From Ligula intestinalis (taxonomy: Eukaryota > Platyhelminthes > Cestoda > Diphyllobothriidea > Diphyllobothriidae): DNA of 64,000 nt. The position numbers and the translations under genes were made by a program. Shown one piece after another: positions 20,996 to 31,414 of the stretch (the first letter of the stretch is position 1; every line of letters starts with the position of its first letter). The stretch is taken from NCBI GenBank assembly GCA_036362985.1, contig JAYGXS010000007.1, positions 15,928,009-15,992,008 on the forward strand. Direction: 5' to 3'. The notes under the pieces are model-generated. The model made no database searches, was not told the DNA's origin, and was given only the letters and a program-made list of their open reading frames with translations.

Positions 20996-23900
20996 CTAAA
21001 ATTGTACAAAACAATCATTAAGTAGTGTGATTTAACGGGTAGACTGAAGTAAAACAACGTATTATCATCATAATCTCCACCACTACCACCACCAGCACAT
21101 CCACCATCATGATAATTCTCGACGTTACAATGAAAACTTATCTGGTCGTTTCAATGGTGGAAAAATTAATATCAACGGTCAGGTTTTTAAAAGCCAATGA
21201 ACATTTTTCAGAAGCCCCAACGTTGAGCAGCTATTCGGAAGAAGATGTGATCATTGCAAAACGATTCCAGACTGTCAAACGATCGTATCATCTTCTGCAC
21301 TGCTTCTTGAGTCTCAATATTCGCAACAACTACAGTAGTCAGATGATGAAAGCGGGAACGTTTCCAATAGGCGCTAATCTCTGATCGTAACTCACTCGAA
21401 AGGACCCGGTCCTATTTTCAAGTTTAACGAGGCCTAAATCCTCACACAAAGTGGCAACCGCGTGAGCCGCGAACTTCTCAAGTCATAAATCCCAGGCCCG
21501 CTGTCCCTCAAAAGTGTATTGATCTGCCGTTTTTTCATATTCTGTACTGAGAATTAGCCTGAGCAGGAGGATCAGTCACGCGGGAAATGCACGAGCCACC
21601 AGCGAGTCAAATTACCACGTAATTATCTCGCCAGTATTTAACACGGATGATGCAATTGCGATAATTAACGACTCCGACGTGAACCACCAAGCCATCATTT
21701 CATCAATAACAACCATCATCCTTCCAGCGGTGATCAAAAGAGCTGATAATCGTAGCATGCATCTGTGTTGCGTGGCTACTACAGACTACAAATGCTGCGC
21801 ATCTTATGTCTCGATCACCTCTTTTGGGTGATTTTCTCTGATGATGGATTTAGTGAGAATGCGAAACGTCAGGCCAATTAACTGCTTGTTCCAGAGATTG
21901 CATCTTGTTTTCCTGAATTTTTTGCTGGATATCATTGGTTTGCTTCGACCAGCAGTCCAAGACTGTCCCATAAATGCCCCTATAAATGTCACGCGAACAG
22001 CAACGACTAATCAGTCCGCTGACAGCAACAGCCAACAGGCACCTTTACCTACATTTTCTACGTCGACCCCAAAGAGGGCAAAAGTCGTGCTAGCCCGCCA
22101 GTGGTCAACTTTGAGAAGGTCAAAGGAAGTAAGTATCAAATGGGTAGGTCAAAGTTGGTGCGCCAAGCACAAAAGCTCTGCATAAAGTAAATTACTGTAC
22201 ACAGTGTCTAATACAAGGATCTTTTTATGGCCACAGCTTGAGACAATAGGCATTTGCCTCATTTACTTATTGGGTCTGTAGTGGCTGTGTTCGTTTTCTC
22301 TTGATCTTGATCTTGAGGAAATGGCAGTTTGCATCTTGATATTTATGCTTCATAATTAATGCTTCGTCTAAGTACATTGCCTCAAGGAGTGCATGGTCCT
22401 TCCTAGTCAACCAGGTACCAGGTTTTATCCAATAAAAATTTGTGTCCTGTGTACAATGTGTGCATGGCTACGTAGTATTAGTGGTCTCGTCTCCTCACTG
22501 CTAACTGGTGTTCATGTTTAAGGGTATATAGATATTTTCCGGTTTGACCACGATCGACTGCAAAACAACTGATAAACCTTACTTTGTAGATGGCTTCGTT
22601 CTTCTCCGCCGTAGATGGCATCACATTATTTTGTAGACAATTTATTTTCATTTGAAATAGCCAACCTTGTGGGCTATTTGCATTTGTCATTGAAACCGTA
22701 TTTTGACAAATTCAGATATACTTTCTATATAAGGAGGACTTAGCCAGCATTGACCATCTAAAGAAAAACCGGGGCACCAGAGTCAAACGTTTTCATGATA
22801 AAGTTATTTTGCTCCCAAGGAACTTCAGCTTATTCTAACTAAATCTCACAGGATGCAGATAGTTCAATGCAAGCATATATTTTTACCGTTGTCAATATAC
22901 TTGATCGCATCCGTAAGAACAAAACGCCTGTGTCTCAATAATAAGAGCATTTTATTTCTGACCAATAGGCCATAGGTTCAAGTCTCAGGGGTTGCAAAAC
23001 CGGGGTTAGTGTCTGGCTGGCTGAGGACGAATGAGTAAACCAGCAATGGTCATACTATTCTCGATTGTTTATGTCATCCCCTCTTTCTATTAATCGTTTT
23101 GTGTTTGCTGTTTGAACAACTTTTTGATTTAATCGATCGGTGGACGCCCATTCACTGTTTCCCGGACAACTGAAATGGTAAAATAAAACACGCAGACTGC
23201 AATTAACTTAAACGTTATTTGAGCGTAGTAAACGAGGATGTTTTCGACAAGCTATTCTTACGTCTAGCCCTAAAAAGCACGACAGAGCGAGTGTTTGTTG
23301 AAACGGATCGGTGAACGCCCATTCCGTGTTTTATAGTGTTATACGCAACAAACCTGCTCCTCCCAGATTCTAGGTATTAATTCGAGTTCGTGACTCTTGG
23401 AATGGATGCTTACTTTACCATGCTTTGGCCGGTGGCATCAGCTGGACAGTACAGCCATGGCTTTTTCATTAGTTCTATGACACCTTTTTCGAAGCTGAGT
23501 GAAAACACGCATGCATTAAAGAGGACAATAAATGTATCTGAGGAAATAAATAGGATATCAAATAAGTTCCTCATTTGACCCAATTGGGAAAAAAACTCGG
23601 CGAATATGGAACCCATGACCGTTCAGCCAAATGCTATTTAACTCACTGTTCCCAGTGGGGCCTCGTGGCTCATGTGCTTAGAAGACATACTGTCATGGGT
23701 TGGCATGCCACCTAGGTTGCTGAGGTTTTCATTAGTGATTCATATAAGGTAGTTAAATTTACCATAAACACCTCCTAGTAGAAAGCTTTCTCACAAGTTT
23801 GATCGACGTTATAACTCACATTGCCTTCCGTTTTTATGCATGAATTACTCTTTGCAAATTGAGCGCCGTAGACATTTTTACAATGATCATCGGAATCCAG

Positions 23901-26900
23901 CTGGACTTCAGCCTCTCTGAGCGCATTCGGAAATTCCAGAATTTCAGTAGGCTGGTTTGTATACACACCTCCCCAGCCGGCGTAGTAACAAATGGATCCC
24001 GGTCGCAGCACAACATGCTCAGTTGAAAAACAAATTGGCCGCACGTTCGAGTCTGCATAAATGGGTCAGTAAAACAAGGAGGGGAGTAAGCTGCAGACGG
24101 AATGGAATAATGGCAGTTAAGTAGGCTATTGTGTAGTGCTGAATGCGGTTAATGTAGGAAGCTGTTCTAATGACTAACGACAGTATCACAAAAACTATGC
24201 TTTCTGCGTTTATAATAAATAATGATACTATCAGTGCTAAGTGAGTAGACATGTATTATTGCTATTTATTCTAACTAACAAGTGCTCACTTTGCGTCTCT
24301 AGTCATGTCATTCACGGCTTTTTTGAAATTTGTCTTTCGTATCGACACATGTCCTTGTCACTTAGTAAGCACAAACGCGTTCGCCTATCCTTCGCTTAAT
24401 AAAACGGAACTGAACATATATACGTGAGCAACAAAAAATAACCGTTTTTGTGGCCAAGCATACTTTTTAAACAGGCCTTCGTTAAATGCTTAGATCAATA
24501 TAGCAAACAAGTACCTGTAATAATAGGCTCGTGGAGCTTTAATACGGCGATATCATAACCCTCTCCAATGGTACTGTAGTTTTGTTTGGGGTAAAGAAGC
24601 GCATACCGCACGAGACGTAACTGCTGCGACACATCAGCCTTTGTGTAGTCATGAGCGCCAACAAGCACATGAAGTTGACCACTCGACGCAGCTTCCATGT
24701 CAATGAAATTTCCAACAGAGGCTTCGAAGACTGTGGCGATGCAATGCGCTGCAGTCAGAATGAGGGAGGAACTGATTAGAGTTCCTCCACAGTAGGGGTA
24801 GTAACCAATCCGCTCTAACCATAATCCCACCTGGAAAAGAAAGGTGCAACATGATACTACTCCAGGGAAAATATCCAACAAGAATATGTTTGTATTGGCC
24901 CAACTCCGAGTGCAACGCTCAACTTCTCACCTTTCGCGACTGCTTACACGTGCACCCACACCAATGTTTGCCGTCCTCAATCCGCTCTGGCCAATCATCT
25001 CCCTGAAGCTAAAACACCTCGCTGGAGGCGTTGCGATGACTTCCACGCTCTCGGACTGCGGGACGCCACCCCCTCATGGGTGCGGACGTGCACTTTTCTG
25101 GCAGCCAACTTTATCCAACCTATTCTTGAGTAGCTCATAGTACAACGACATATCAGCACCCTGTAATCACATTCCTAGCACGTTACCTCACGTGTGAAAA
25201 AGCAGAAATACAAAAGTTGAAATGAGACCTGTCTCCATAATAGATGTAGTTTTCGTGTAAACCTCTAGATTTTGACTATTTTATTATTTTTTCCATTGGT
25301 CTCATTGAATGGAGCACTTGACCTCAGATGTTCACTTCGCGTACTTTACCCACGAAAATTGCTCATAGTCTACCTTACTTCCCGCTTTATTCCCCTATGA
25401 CCTCAACGGACCGACCTCATCCCTTGAATGGTTTAAGAACAATGAGTGTTAAGCATAAGACATGAATGAACATTGTCCAGCTCTAATATTTTAAGTATCT
25501 AGGCAATTGTACGGAAGATTGTATATTTGATGAAATTTGAAGATCAGAATTTGAGTAAAGGATTTGACAGACATTTACGAATGTGTATTTTGTACATTTG
25601 GTTGACTTTAGGCGCAGTTCGTATGGTATTAGTTCGAGTTCGTATGGTCAAGGGACAACGGGGGACAATTATGTAAGTATCCAAGCGTTCTTTGGACCGG
25701 AATCCATGTCTGCATAACATAAATAAGGATTAAAATCCACAACCTTGCGAGCTTGCACGAAAACTGAATACACGGTGTTCACTGCAAAGAATAAACGATC
25801 AAAATTATTCTTTAAAACCATAAGATGGGAACGGAAAGGTGGCAGAGAATATTCACATACCACTGGGTAGTGCGTAAAACAAAAACATGAACATTACTGG
25901 GGCAAATTAAGACTGATCACACGGTCATTTTGAGCTAATATTTTTCGAAAAACTCTCATTTGAGGCAAATGGTCGCATTCCAGGAACGTGTATATTTTGA
26001 GAAGAAGGAGAAGGTTTATCGAACACCGGAATCATTATTTTATTGGTCTGAGTTTTCGGGCTCCTGCAGGAGTCCATCGTCAGAGATGGGAAAACAGCAA
26101 CAAATGAGGTGGCTAGTTCTGGCATGTGCACAAAACAACTAAAATTTTAACGTGTAGCATTTCAATAATTGTGTGGTTTCGCCATCGACTCGCTTCTGCG
26201 GTCTATGTCAGTATGTGCTAGTGGGCGAGATCGGCGTGTTGGGTGGGAATATTTACATAAATAAAATCGTCAACGATCTCGCCCACTAGCACATACTAAC
26301 ATAGTCCGCAGTAGCAAGTCGAAGGCCAAACCACACAATAATTGATTTTCTACACGTTCAAATTTTTATTGTTTTGTGCGCACGCCAGAACTAGCTACCT
26401 CATTTGTTGCTGTTATCCCATCTCTCTGCAGGAGCCCGAAAGCTCAGACCAATAAAATAATGATTCCGGTGTTCGATAAACCTTCTTCTCAAAACTCTCA
26501 TTTGTCTGACGATGAGCCGGGGAACCGGACTCGAAAATTCACACAAAAAACATTATTCTTTCACTAAGAAATTTATCGGTATTAAAACGTGGTCCTTCTG
26601 TTTGCGTCAGTCGGATTTCACCTGCTGTTCATTTTTTATATACCCTCCTACAAAATAGTCTTCTTTTTTTGATACCAAAGATACGTTTCCTTTATTGCCC
26701 ACTTCACCCTGAAAAGCGGCCACTTTATTTTCGGCACGTAATTCACACTAGGCAAGTTAGCTGGCTTCACGAGGAATGCCGGTATTAGCAAAAAGTGACT
26801 ATTTAGTTTTGGCCCAGTTATACTGCTTTCATTTTGAGTACAACACAAGGTCTGCCATGATGTCTAACGAACTGTCATGGGAAGCTTAGGGGCGTGGCTT

Positions 26901-28292
26901 CAAAGGTCGCCAAACCAACAGGAACACCTGGCCCGCGCGGCCAATCCAGTCTGTGTTGTCTGGATTGGAGTAGCTGACTGGCGGACTGGGAGTCCGGCTG
27001 CAATAACTCCTTCCTAATGTGGACTTTATGGCATTCCCACTCAGTTGGGATCCGAGCCATCCCCCCAACCTTTCTGTCGTTCTCTTGGTTGTGGTGACCC
27101 ACAGTCCATGGGCCTGCGTCCTCCCTCATCTCCAGTCTTCTTGACTATGCCTTTACTTTCGGTCCGGATAGAGGGAAGGAGAGAAACGAAGAGTACGGAA
27201 GATGCATTCAATGTCTACTCTCGCAACCCATGCGAAAATCCGCGTCCCTACCAGGGCGTACATCGCAGACTTCGTCGAAACCGACGGTCAAGCAGCGATA
27301 TGGCCATATTTTGCCCCGTAAACAGGCCGCATGATAACTGGACAAAAATGCGGTAGATCAGCGAAGGACATGCGTCATTTGGGTTGCTCTCCCATAATAA
27401 ATGCCAAACAAGGGAGGCGTTGTGGTAACGTGTAGATGCAGGCTCACGCCACGCCAGCCACCTGCGTCTATGCTCTGCCCAATTACGGCACAGCAAGCTA
27501 CAATACGGTGTGTGTGTATCACCTGCGCTTGCAGTGTGCATCTTGCCTCTGGCCTTCTCGACTCTGTCGAGATACCGCGTACAGGTGGATGAGGGAGGAG
27601 GGAGTGAGGTGGAGGTCTCGTAAGTCGAGATGCTATGTGGTACATGGTGGAAATCATCGGATGCGATGTTTGAACTGTCACTGTCCTCATATTCTAACTT
27701 TACAGATTGATGTCGCGTGGATTGTCAGCAAGCCTCGTTTAATATTATCTTGCAATCATTATGTTTCTAACTACCTAGCTGAAGTGTTAATTTCAGTTCA
27801 GTTTTATTAAGAGAGGGTAAGCAAACGTATTTGACCTCCCTATTGGTAACACAATGGCTAAAAATGTATTAATATGGCAGAAAAATGAAAAGCGACCGTT
27901 AACATAATTGCAGACGAAAACTGAGTAGCTGTAGGTTAGGCTTAAATGGTAAACGTACACGACTATGCACTTATTCCAAGAAGTAGAATCACAAATGTAA
28001 TTTAGTTTGGGATTGGTACCTCGAATTATTGGTGACGCCAAAGGATACAAATTAGCCGAGGTACCGATATAATAAAAGGATTGTTTTTACATTGCATCCT
28101 TTAAAATAGTTTTCATTTAATTTTTCAGTATTTTTATTACAGCATCACGAAAGGAATACCAGGTATTGCTTACATGCCAGGGCCAACTGTGGGGTGTTGC
28201 GCGCGTCTTCATTCTCACAGATTTCCCTTTGTATTCTCGCTGAACAGCAGGAACTCCGCAGTCCATTGGAAATCCAAGCTCGATTTCGACAG
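20813..28292 (-). CDS. Chymotrypsin-fold serine protease, four exons, 5' end not found
   Basis: Exons on the minus strand: 28,292-28,174, 24,830-24,515, 24,052-23,820 and 20,995-20,813 (stop). All junctions have GT/AG ends and compatible phases, giving about 282 residues. Exon 1 has DCGVPAV (the Cys1 region) and TPHSWPWH. Exon 2 continues VGLWLE, YCGGTLI, LTAAHC (catalytic His) and GYDIAVLKL (catalytic Asp). Exon 3 has NVRPICF and YYAGWGG. Exon 4 has GEGDSGGG (catalytic Ser) and ends YAWIQATALYLGL. The fold, triad and disulfide Cys are those of S1 peptidases, which in helminths are usually secreted or tegumental. Where IVGG should follow the activation cleavage the exon reads VRMK before TRATPHSW. 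Residue 191 is Gly rather than Cys, and position 189 appears to be Ile. The signal-peptide exon lies upstream and was not recognised. Introns of 3.3 and 2.8 kb hold SINE, LINE and foldback debris. A secreted protease with changed activation, an inactive homologue or an early pseudogene are all possible. Confidence 0.85.
21058..21110. repeat. CCA/CAT-rich low-complexity tract in protease intron 3
   Basis: An irregular run of CATCAT and CCACCACC triplets. No function is apparent. Confidence 0.5.
21838..21870 (+). ncRNA. Hammerhead-like core, third sequence type (candidate)
   Basis: CTGATGA (21,838-21,844), an imperfect stem II (GGATT / AATGC), then GAAAC with the palindromic ACGT as a two-pair stem III and C at the cleavage position. 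A complementary stem I is not obvious. GAAACGTC after CTGATGA resembles motifs I know from Penelope-type repeats. It is a weak candidate. Confidence 0.3.
22955..23070 (+). repeat. SINE copy in protease intron 3 (decayed)
   Basis: B-box-like GGTTCAAGTCTC near 22,976, then GGCTGGCTGAGGACGAATGA. The second ribozyme box is GCAA instead of GAAA, so the motif is inactive. Confidence 0.6.
23820..24052 (-). CDS. Serine protease exon 3
   Basis: The acceptor TTATGCAG and the donor GTGAGT are both strong. It encodes NVRPICF, YYAGWGGVY and the Cys-bearing segment SNSCIKTEGN, 233 bases, phase 1 to phase 0. Confidence 0.85.
24360..24420 (+). repeat. Isolated LINE 3' tail in protease intron 2
   Basis: GCGTTCGCCTATCCTTCGC followed by TTAATAAAACGGAACTGAAC resembles the terminal bases of the LINE family at 49,640-49,680. 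It is a severely 5'-truncated insertion. Confidence 0.5.
24515..24830 (-). CDS. Serine protease exon 2 (catalytic His and Asp)
   Basis: The acceptor TTCTTTTCCAG precedes GTGGGATTATGG and the donor is CAG/GTACTTG. The 316-base exon encodes YCGGTLISSSLILTAAHC and EGYDIAVLKL. Phase 0 to phase 1. Confidence 0.9.
25190..25320 (+). repeat. Repeat R2, diverged partial copy in protease intron 1
   Basis: It aligns loosely with 29,770-29,935 and 48,150-48,310 (shared AAGTTGAAA, CTGTCTCCATA, TTGAATGGAGC-like block). This is the most diverged of three copies. Confidence 0.5.
25999..26490. repeat. Long foldback (inverted repeat) with 40-nt spacer
   Basis: The left arm 25,999-26,233 and right arm 26,274-26,490 are imperfect reverse complements. 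The innermost 23 bases (GTGCTAGTGGGCGAGATCG side and its partner) are perfect. The spacer is 26,234-26,273. Both arms read the same translated segment (ELATSFVAV, NKIMIPVFDKPS) on opposite strands, so the palindrome may derive from an inverted duplication of a coding or PLE 3' tail. It lies in protease intron 1. Confidence 0.8.
26506..26542 (+). ncRNA. Hammerhead-like core at a PLE-type 3' end (26.5 kb)
   Basis: CTGACGA (26,506-26,512), stem II GAG-CCGG / CCGG-A-CTC closed by a GGAA loop, GAAA (26,533-26,536), then AATT as a palindromic stem III and C at the cleavage position. Stem II differs from the 46.5 kb copy by a compensated base pair. Stem I pairing is weak. Confidence 0.5.
26560..27780. 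other. Protease intron 1, unassigned part
   Basis: 26,880-27,690 is more GC-rich than its surroundings and open in several frames, but no domain is recognisable. Confidence 0.35.
27785..28050 (-). repeat. LINE 3' tail (reverse)
   Basis: The minus strand reads the LINE terminal region (CCAATAGGGAGGTCAAA, then CTTACCCTCTCTTAATAAAA), matching 49,480-49,680 and the minus strand of 12,150-12,310. It contains no protein-coding part. Confidence 0.65.
28174..28292 (-). CDS. Serine protease exon 1 (first recognisable), pre-activation and N-terminus
   Basis: The acceptor CGCAAAAG (after a T-rich tract) and the donor CAT/GTAAGC fit exon 2 in phase 0. It encodes FPMDCGVPAVQ, then KSVRMKTRATPHSWPWH. PHSWPW is characteristic of S1 proteases, and the expected IVGG is not present. 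Confidence 0.8.
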
Positions 28293-28519
28293 CTTTTGCG
28301 TAAAAAGAGAAAAAATTTAAGAACAACTTTTATGTACGCCTCCTCCCCCTCCTCAACTGACACTGCCTACACAACAGGGAAATTAGTAGAATTAATGGTA
28401 TCGCGCTCATGGATCCGGTCACGGAATATGCTTGTCTCGGTTTGTATTCGAGCTCAGTTTAGGGCCCTCACAGGCAGTCGCATAGTGACTTTTAATGCAT
28501 CATAAAGTGGAACCATTAA

Positions 28520-28690
28520 AGGTTAGGGAAGCCAAAATGGCCATTCCTGGTTTATTGACTTTCATCAGCCAGTCATACCGAAAGCTAGGGGTGGTGACCC
28601 CCAAGATTCGAACTCGGGACCTTGAGTCTTTGAATTTAACACTTTAATCGCACCACAGGTTCGGTGTTTTTTTTGTTCAGAGTGAGCTCC
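28520..28690 (-). repeat. SINE copy (reverse)
   Basis: The minus strand has B-box-like GAGTTCGAATCTTGG and TATGACTGGCTGATGAAAG. The second ribozyme box is GGAA, so the motif is probably dead. GGCCATT of stem III is kept. Confidence 0.7.
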
Positions 28691-29089
28691 AAGACAAAAC
28701 TGGACGAACATGTTGCATAAACAGATCGGTGAGCGCTCTACCATTCATAATTATGTACTGTTTCGTGATAGCTTTGTCCTACAGGAATTCTGAAAATATT
28801 GTCATGTTTAAGTTTAATAATCGAGTTGACAAAAAACCTGCTTTCAGCAACCCTTTATCGGGGTAGTACATTTACAGGGGTAATGAAAATTGTACAGTTG
28901 GACAGGGTTACTAGGTGTACTTTGATTACAACTCATGGTTTTCACGCCACCCGCATGGCGAGATCGTCGCGTAGAGGTCCTTGTGCTGAAGGAGGGGGGA
29001 GGGGAGGAATTTGGGTTAGATTGTGGACATTAGTCAGGGTTCAGGTACACAAAGTGATAATTTCTGTCATTTATACGAAGCGAACGACT

Positions 29090-29480
29090 GTCACTAGGGG
29101 GTAGGGGCGATGGGCGATCGCCACGTGACGTGGGAGTCGGCCACAGAAATTGAAGTGCTCGTGTTAGCGTCTTCTGACAATGCAGCACTGCATTCGCTAG
29201 CCGTATAGCCACTAGTTCGGCTGTTGCAAGCCCCCATTGGCGTAGGGCCTTAGAAAAGTTAGCTGGTATCTGGTAGGCAACCTGAATGGCTTCATTAGTA
29301 TCGACTCGATGATTCGTGTCAAGGAGGCGCGCTAGAATGGAATTCGAGATTGATCTAGTTTCACTTTTATTTAACGAGGCCGGTAGGTGCTCACTTACCC
29401 TCTTTTCCAGACACCTCGTTCTTCGATCGATGTATCCTGCTCCAAAGGAGCAATTGAAAGAGTTAATGCACATTTGCACC
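29090..29480 (-). pseudogene. PLE GIY-YIG fragment (third lineage)
   Basis: The minus strand encodes CSFGAGYIDRRTRCLEKRVS (a GIY-YIG motif with Gly to Asp change), then EHLPASLNK, then HRVDTNEAIQVAYQIPANF and LATAELVAIRLANAVLHC. It is related to the P1/P3 lineage but distinct (RCLEKRVSEHLP). RT is absent. It lies just outside the left end of the DNA transposon. Known role: target-site nicking as part of a PLE polyprotein. Confidence 0.8.
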
Positions 29481-29520
29481 GCAATTCTGAAGAGTGTTTA
29501 CAATTCAAACAAATTTCCTA

Positions 29521-29568
29521 CAGGGGTATTCATTTATATAGACCCCTGTATGCATTTATATTGCTACG
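29521..29568 (+). repeat. Left terminal inverted repeat with two iterons
   Basis: CAGGGGTATTCATTTATATA then GACCCCTGTATGCATTTATA: two copies of the iteron that occurs five times at the right end. Confidence 0.85.
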
Positions 29569-29727
29569 GAGGCGGAACCTCCCATGCAGTCAAGAGCGAT
29601 GGTGAAAGCACAAGCCATCTGGGCGACGCACGTAGTCAAGCCGCCCCCGCTGGTTTGCGCCCGTATTCAAGCCGCCCACGTCGTGTTTCGAGCAAAACTG
29701 AGAGCCGCACACAGCCGGGGTAGTGGC

Positions 29728-30020
29728 CGTAAACCAGGAGCTTCCGTAAGATGACAACACGAAGAAAAAGCATGTGAAGAAGCGGAAATGGAGAAGTTGA
29801 AAGCCGATTTGTCTCCATAGTTGATGTGAATGTCGTAAAATACTTGACTTGTGAGTATAACATGACCTTTTACCTTTGTCCTTTTAAAAATGATCCTTTA
29901 TTTACCTTACCATCTGTTCTCCGTGAATGGAGCCATTTTTGCTGAAAATTCAGGTTTGTAAAATCCTCAATATAGCATTCTTCTTCCAGAAGGGCCATCT
30001 GGGCACCATACGCCAGTAAA
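29728..30020 (+). repeat. Repeat R2, copy inside the DNA transposon
   Basis: It matches 48,112-48,375 over about 260 bases with few differences (GATGACAACACGAAGA, GGAAATGGAGAAGTTGAAAG, TTTTTGCTGAAAATTCAGG). Its location inside the transposon suggests that the 48.1 kb copy is an internal transposon fragment. Confidence 0.8.
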
Positions 30021-30130
30021 ATTCTGGAAAGGTGGCAGCCCGATAAATACGCCGGACTCGAGAAGCTAAAAAAGCCCACAAACCCCACTGTCCTTGTGAC
30101 TTGCTGAATAGAGCCCTCTTACCCTTAGAA

Positions 30131-31115
30131 ATGCCACGAGCACAAAGGAATATGATAACGAAAAACCTGATTTCTCAGGTGAGGCGAAATAATGAGCAGG
30201 AAATCCCTCTGAAGAGGATGGGCGAGACACTCAATTTGTCTTATTCGACAGTCAAAATAATGACAAAAAACCTGAGCAAGAATGAAAATTGCGAGCGAGA
30301 TTTCAAAACCGCGTATGAGAAGAGAAAGTGGAAACAAACATCGGCAACAACTAAGCAGCTTGTTGCTGAGATGCTCAATGCTCAAAACGAGATGACCGAG
30401 AGAGAAATCGTTCAGGAACTGGAGATCCTGCAGGTGCCGACGTCACAGTCCACTGTTTCAAGAATCATGAAAAAAAATCAATTCCTCAAGAAAGCGGTTG
30501 TCATTGGTGCCTGTAGAAAGAAATACACCCACACTCATAAACATCCGGAGAATTTATGCGAATGCAATTACCTTGGTGCCCGACGAAAATATTATATTTA
30601 TGGATGAGGCTGGATTTTCGTGACACACACAGAGACACTATGGCTATTCTCCAGTGAATGTGAAAGCTGGTAAATTTGTACAAGGTAGCCGAGGCCAGAA
30701 TAAGAGCCTCCTCGCAATGATCAAGAAGACTGGTGTAGTTGCACATAGAATGTACGAAAGAGCCGTTAATTGTACTCTCTTAGCTGAATTTTTCGAAGAC
30801 AATCTGACTTACACACCATTGGGAGAACCACAGCCAACACCAGTGATGAATAACGTTAAGTTCCACTACAGTCCGGAAATCAAAGAGGTTTGTCAAAGGG
30901 AAATAATTCTCATAAAATACCTTCCTGCATACTGCCCACATTTGAATCCGATTGAACAATTCTTTTCTATTGTCAAAGCAAGGTTTCATTCTGAAAGATC
31001 ACCTCAAAACAATTTCTTACAAATAAGAGAGTGCGTTGATCGAGCTATACTCACAATTGAAGACCTCATCTACATCAATTTGTTCAGAGAGATGAGAAAA
31101 TGGGTTGAAAAGTGA
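30131..31115 (+). pseudogene. Tc1/IS630-type transposase, inactivated
   Basis: The start ATG at 30,131 gives MPRAQRNMITK. An N-terminal helix-turn-helix region (MGETLNLSYSTVKIM, then TEREIVQELEIL and VPTSQSTVSRIMK) should bind the ends. The catalytic DDE domain follows: FMDEAGF (first Asp, near 30,603), VMNNVKFH near 30,846 (the second Asp reads Asn), and YCPHLNPIEQFF near 30,930-30,965 (Glu present, 34 residues after the second position, DD34E-type spacing). A frameshift lies near 30,500-30,540 and a TGA three codons after the first catalytic motif. The last 154 codons are one open frame to TGA at 31,113. Two breaks plus the Asp-to-Asn change make the enzyme non-functional. The family-level call is secure; the exact clade is not. 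Confidence 0.88.
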
Positions 31116-31198
31116 AGAGCTGGTAAAATGTTCTTTTGAAAGTTAAATTTATTCGAAAAAAAAAATGTTTCATTTTTTTATTCTGCTTTCAATCAAAA

Positions 31199-31312
31199 AG
31201 GCTCTATATAAATGCACACATGGGTCTATATAAATGCATGCAGGGGTCTATACAAATGTATACAGGGGTCTATATAAATGAATGCAGGGGTCTATATAAA
31301 TGATTACCCCTG
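31199..31312 (-). repeat. Right terminal inverted repeat with five iterons
   Basis: Five units of 21-22 bases on the plus strand, each built on GGTCTATATAAATG with variable last bases (GCACAC, GCATGC, TATACA, AATGCA, ATTACC), end in CCCCTG-TA. The left end has only two. Such iterons are likely transposase-binding sites (inference). Confidence 0.8.
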
Positions 31313-31354
31313 TAATTAGGGTTGTCAAATTGATTATCGATTAGCCTATTCCTA

Positions 31355-31412
31355 GCTACTTTTAGTCTAGTCTTTAGTCTGGTCTAGTCTAGTCTAGTCT
31401 AGTCTTTAGTCT
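31355..31412. repeat. (TAGTC)n microsatellite
   Basis: An irregular run of TAGTC/TAGTCT units. No function is apparent. Confidence 0.8.
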
Positions 31413-31414
31413 TA

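Larger units (their letters stand above)
29519..31314 (+). mobile_element. Complete Tc1/mariner-IS630-type DNA transposon with TA target duplication
   Basis: The element runs 29,521-31,312, bounded by TA (29,519-29,520 and 31,313-31,314). The terminal inverted repeat begins CAGGGGTA-TCATTTATATAG at both ends (one base differs in the first 20). Inside are a non-coding 5' region that includes repeat R2, the broken transposase gene and an iteron array at the right end. Cut-and-paste movement into TA dinucleotides is known for this superfamily. The intact ends and target duplication show that it was inserted as a unit; the broken transposase means it could only be moved in trans. Confidence 0.9.

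Noticed and set aside
27358..27690. Overlapping open frames on both strands at 27.4-27.8 kb
   Set aside because: GC-rich composition alone keeps them open; no motif, and they lie within protease intron 1.
31199..31312. Iteron array as a CRISPR-like repeat
   Set aside because: The units are contiguous without spacers, part of a terminal inverted repeat with TA target duplication.
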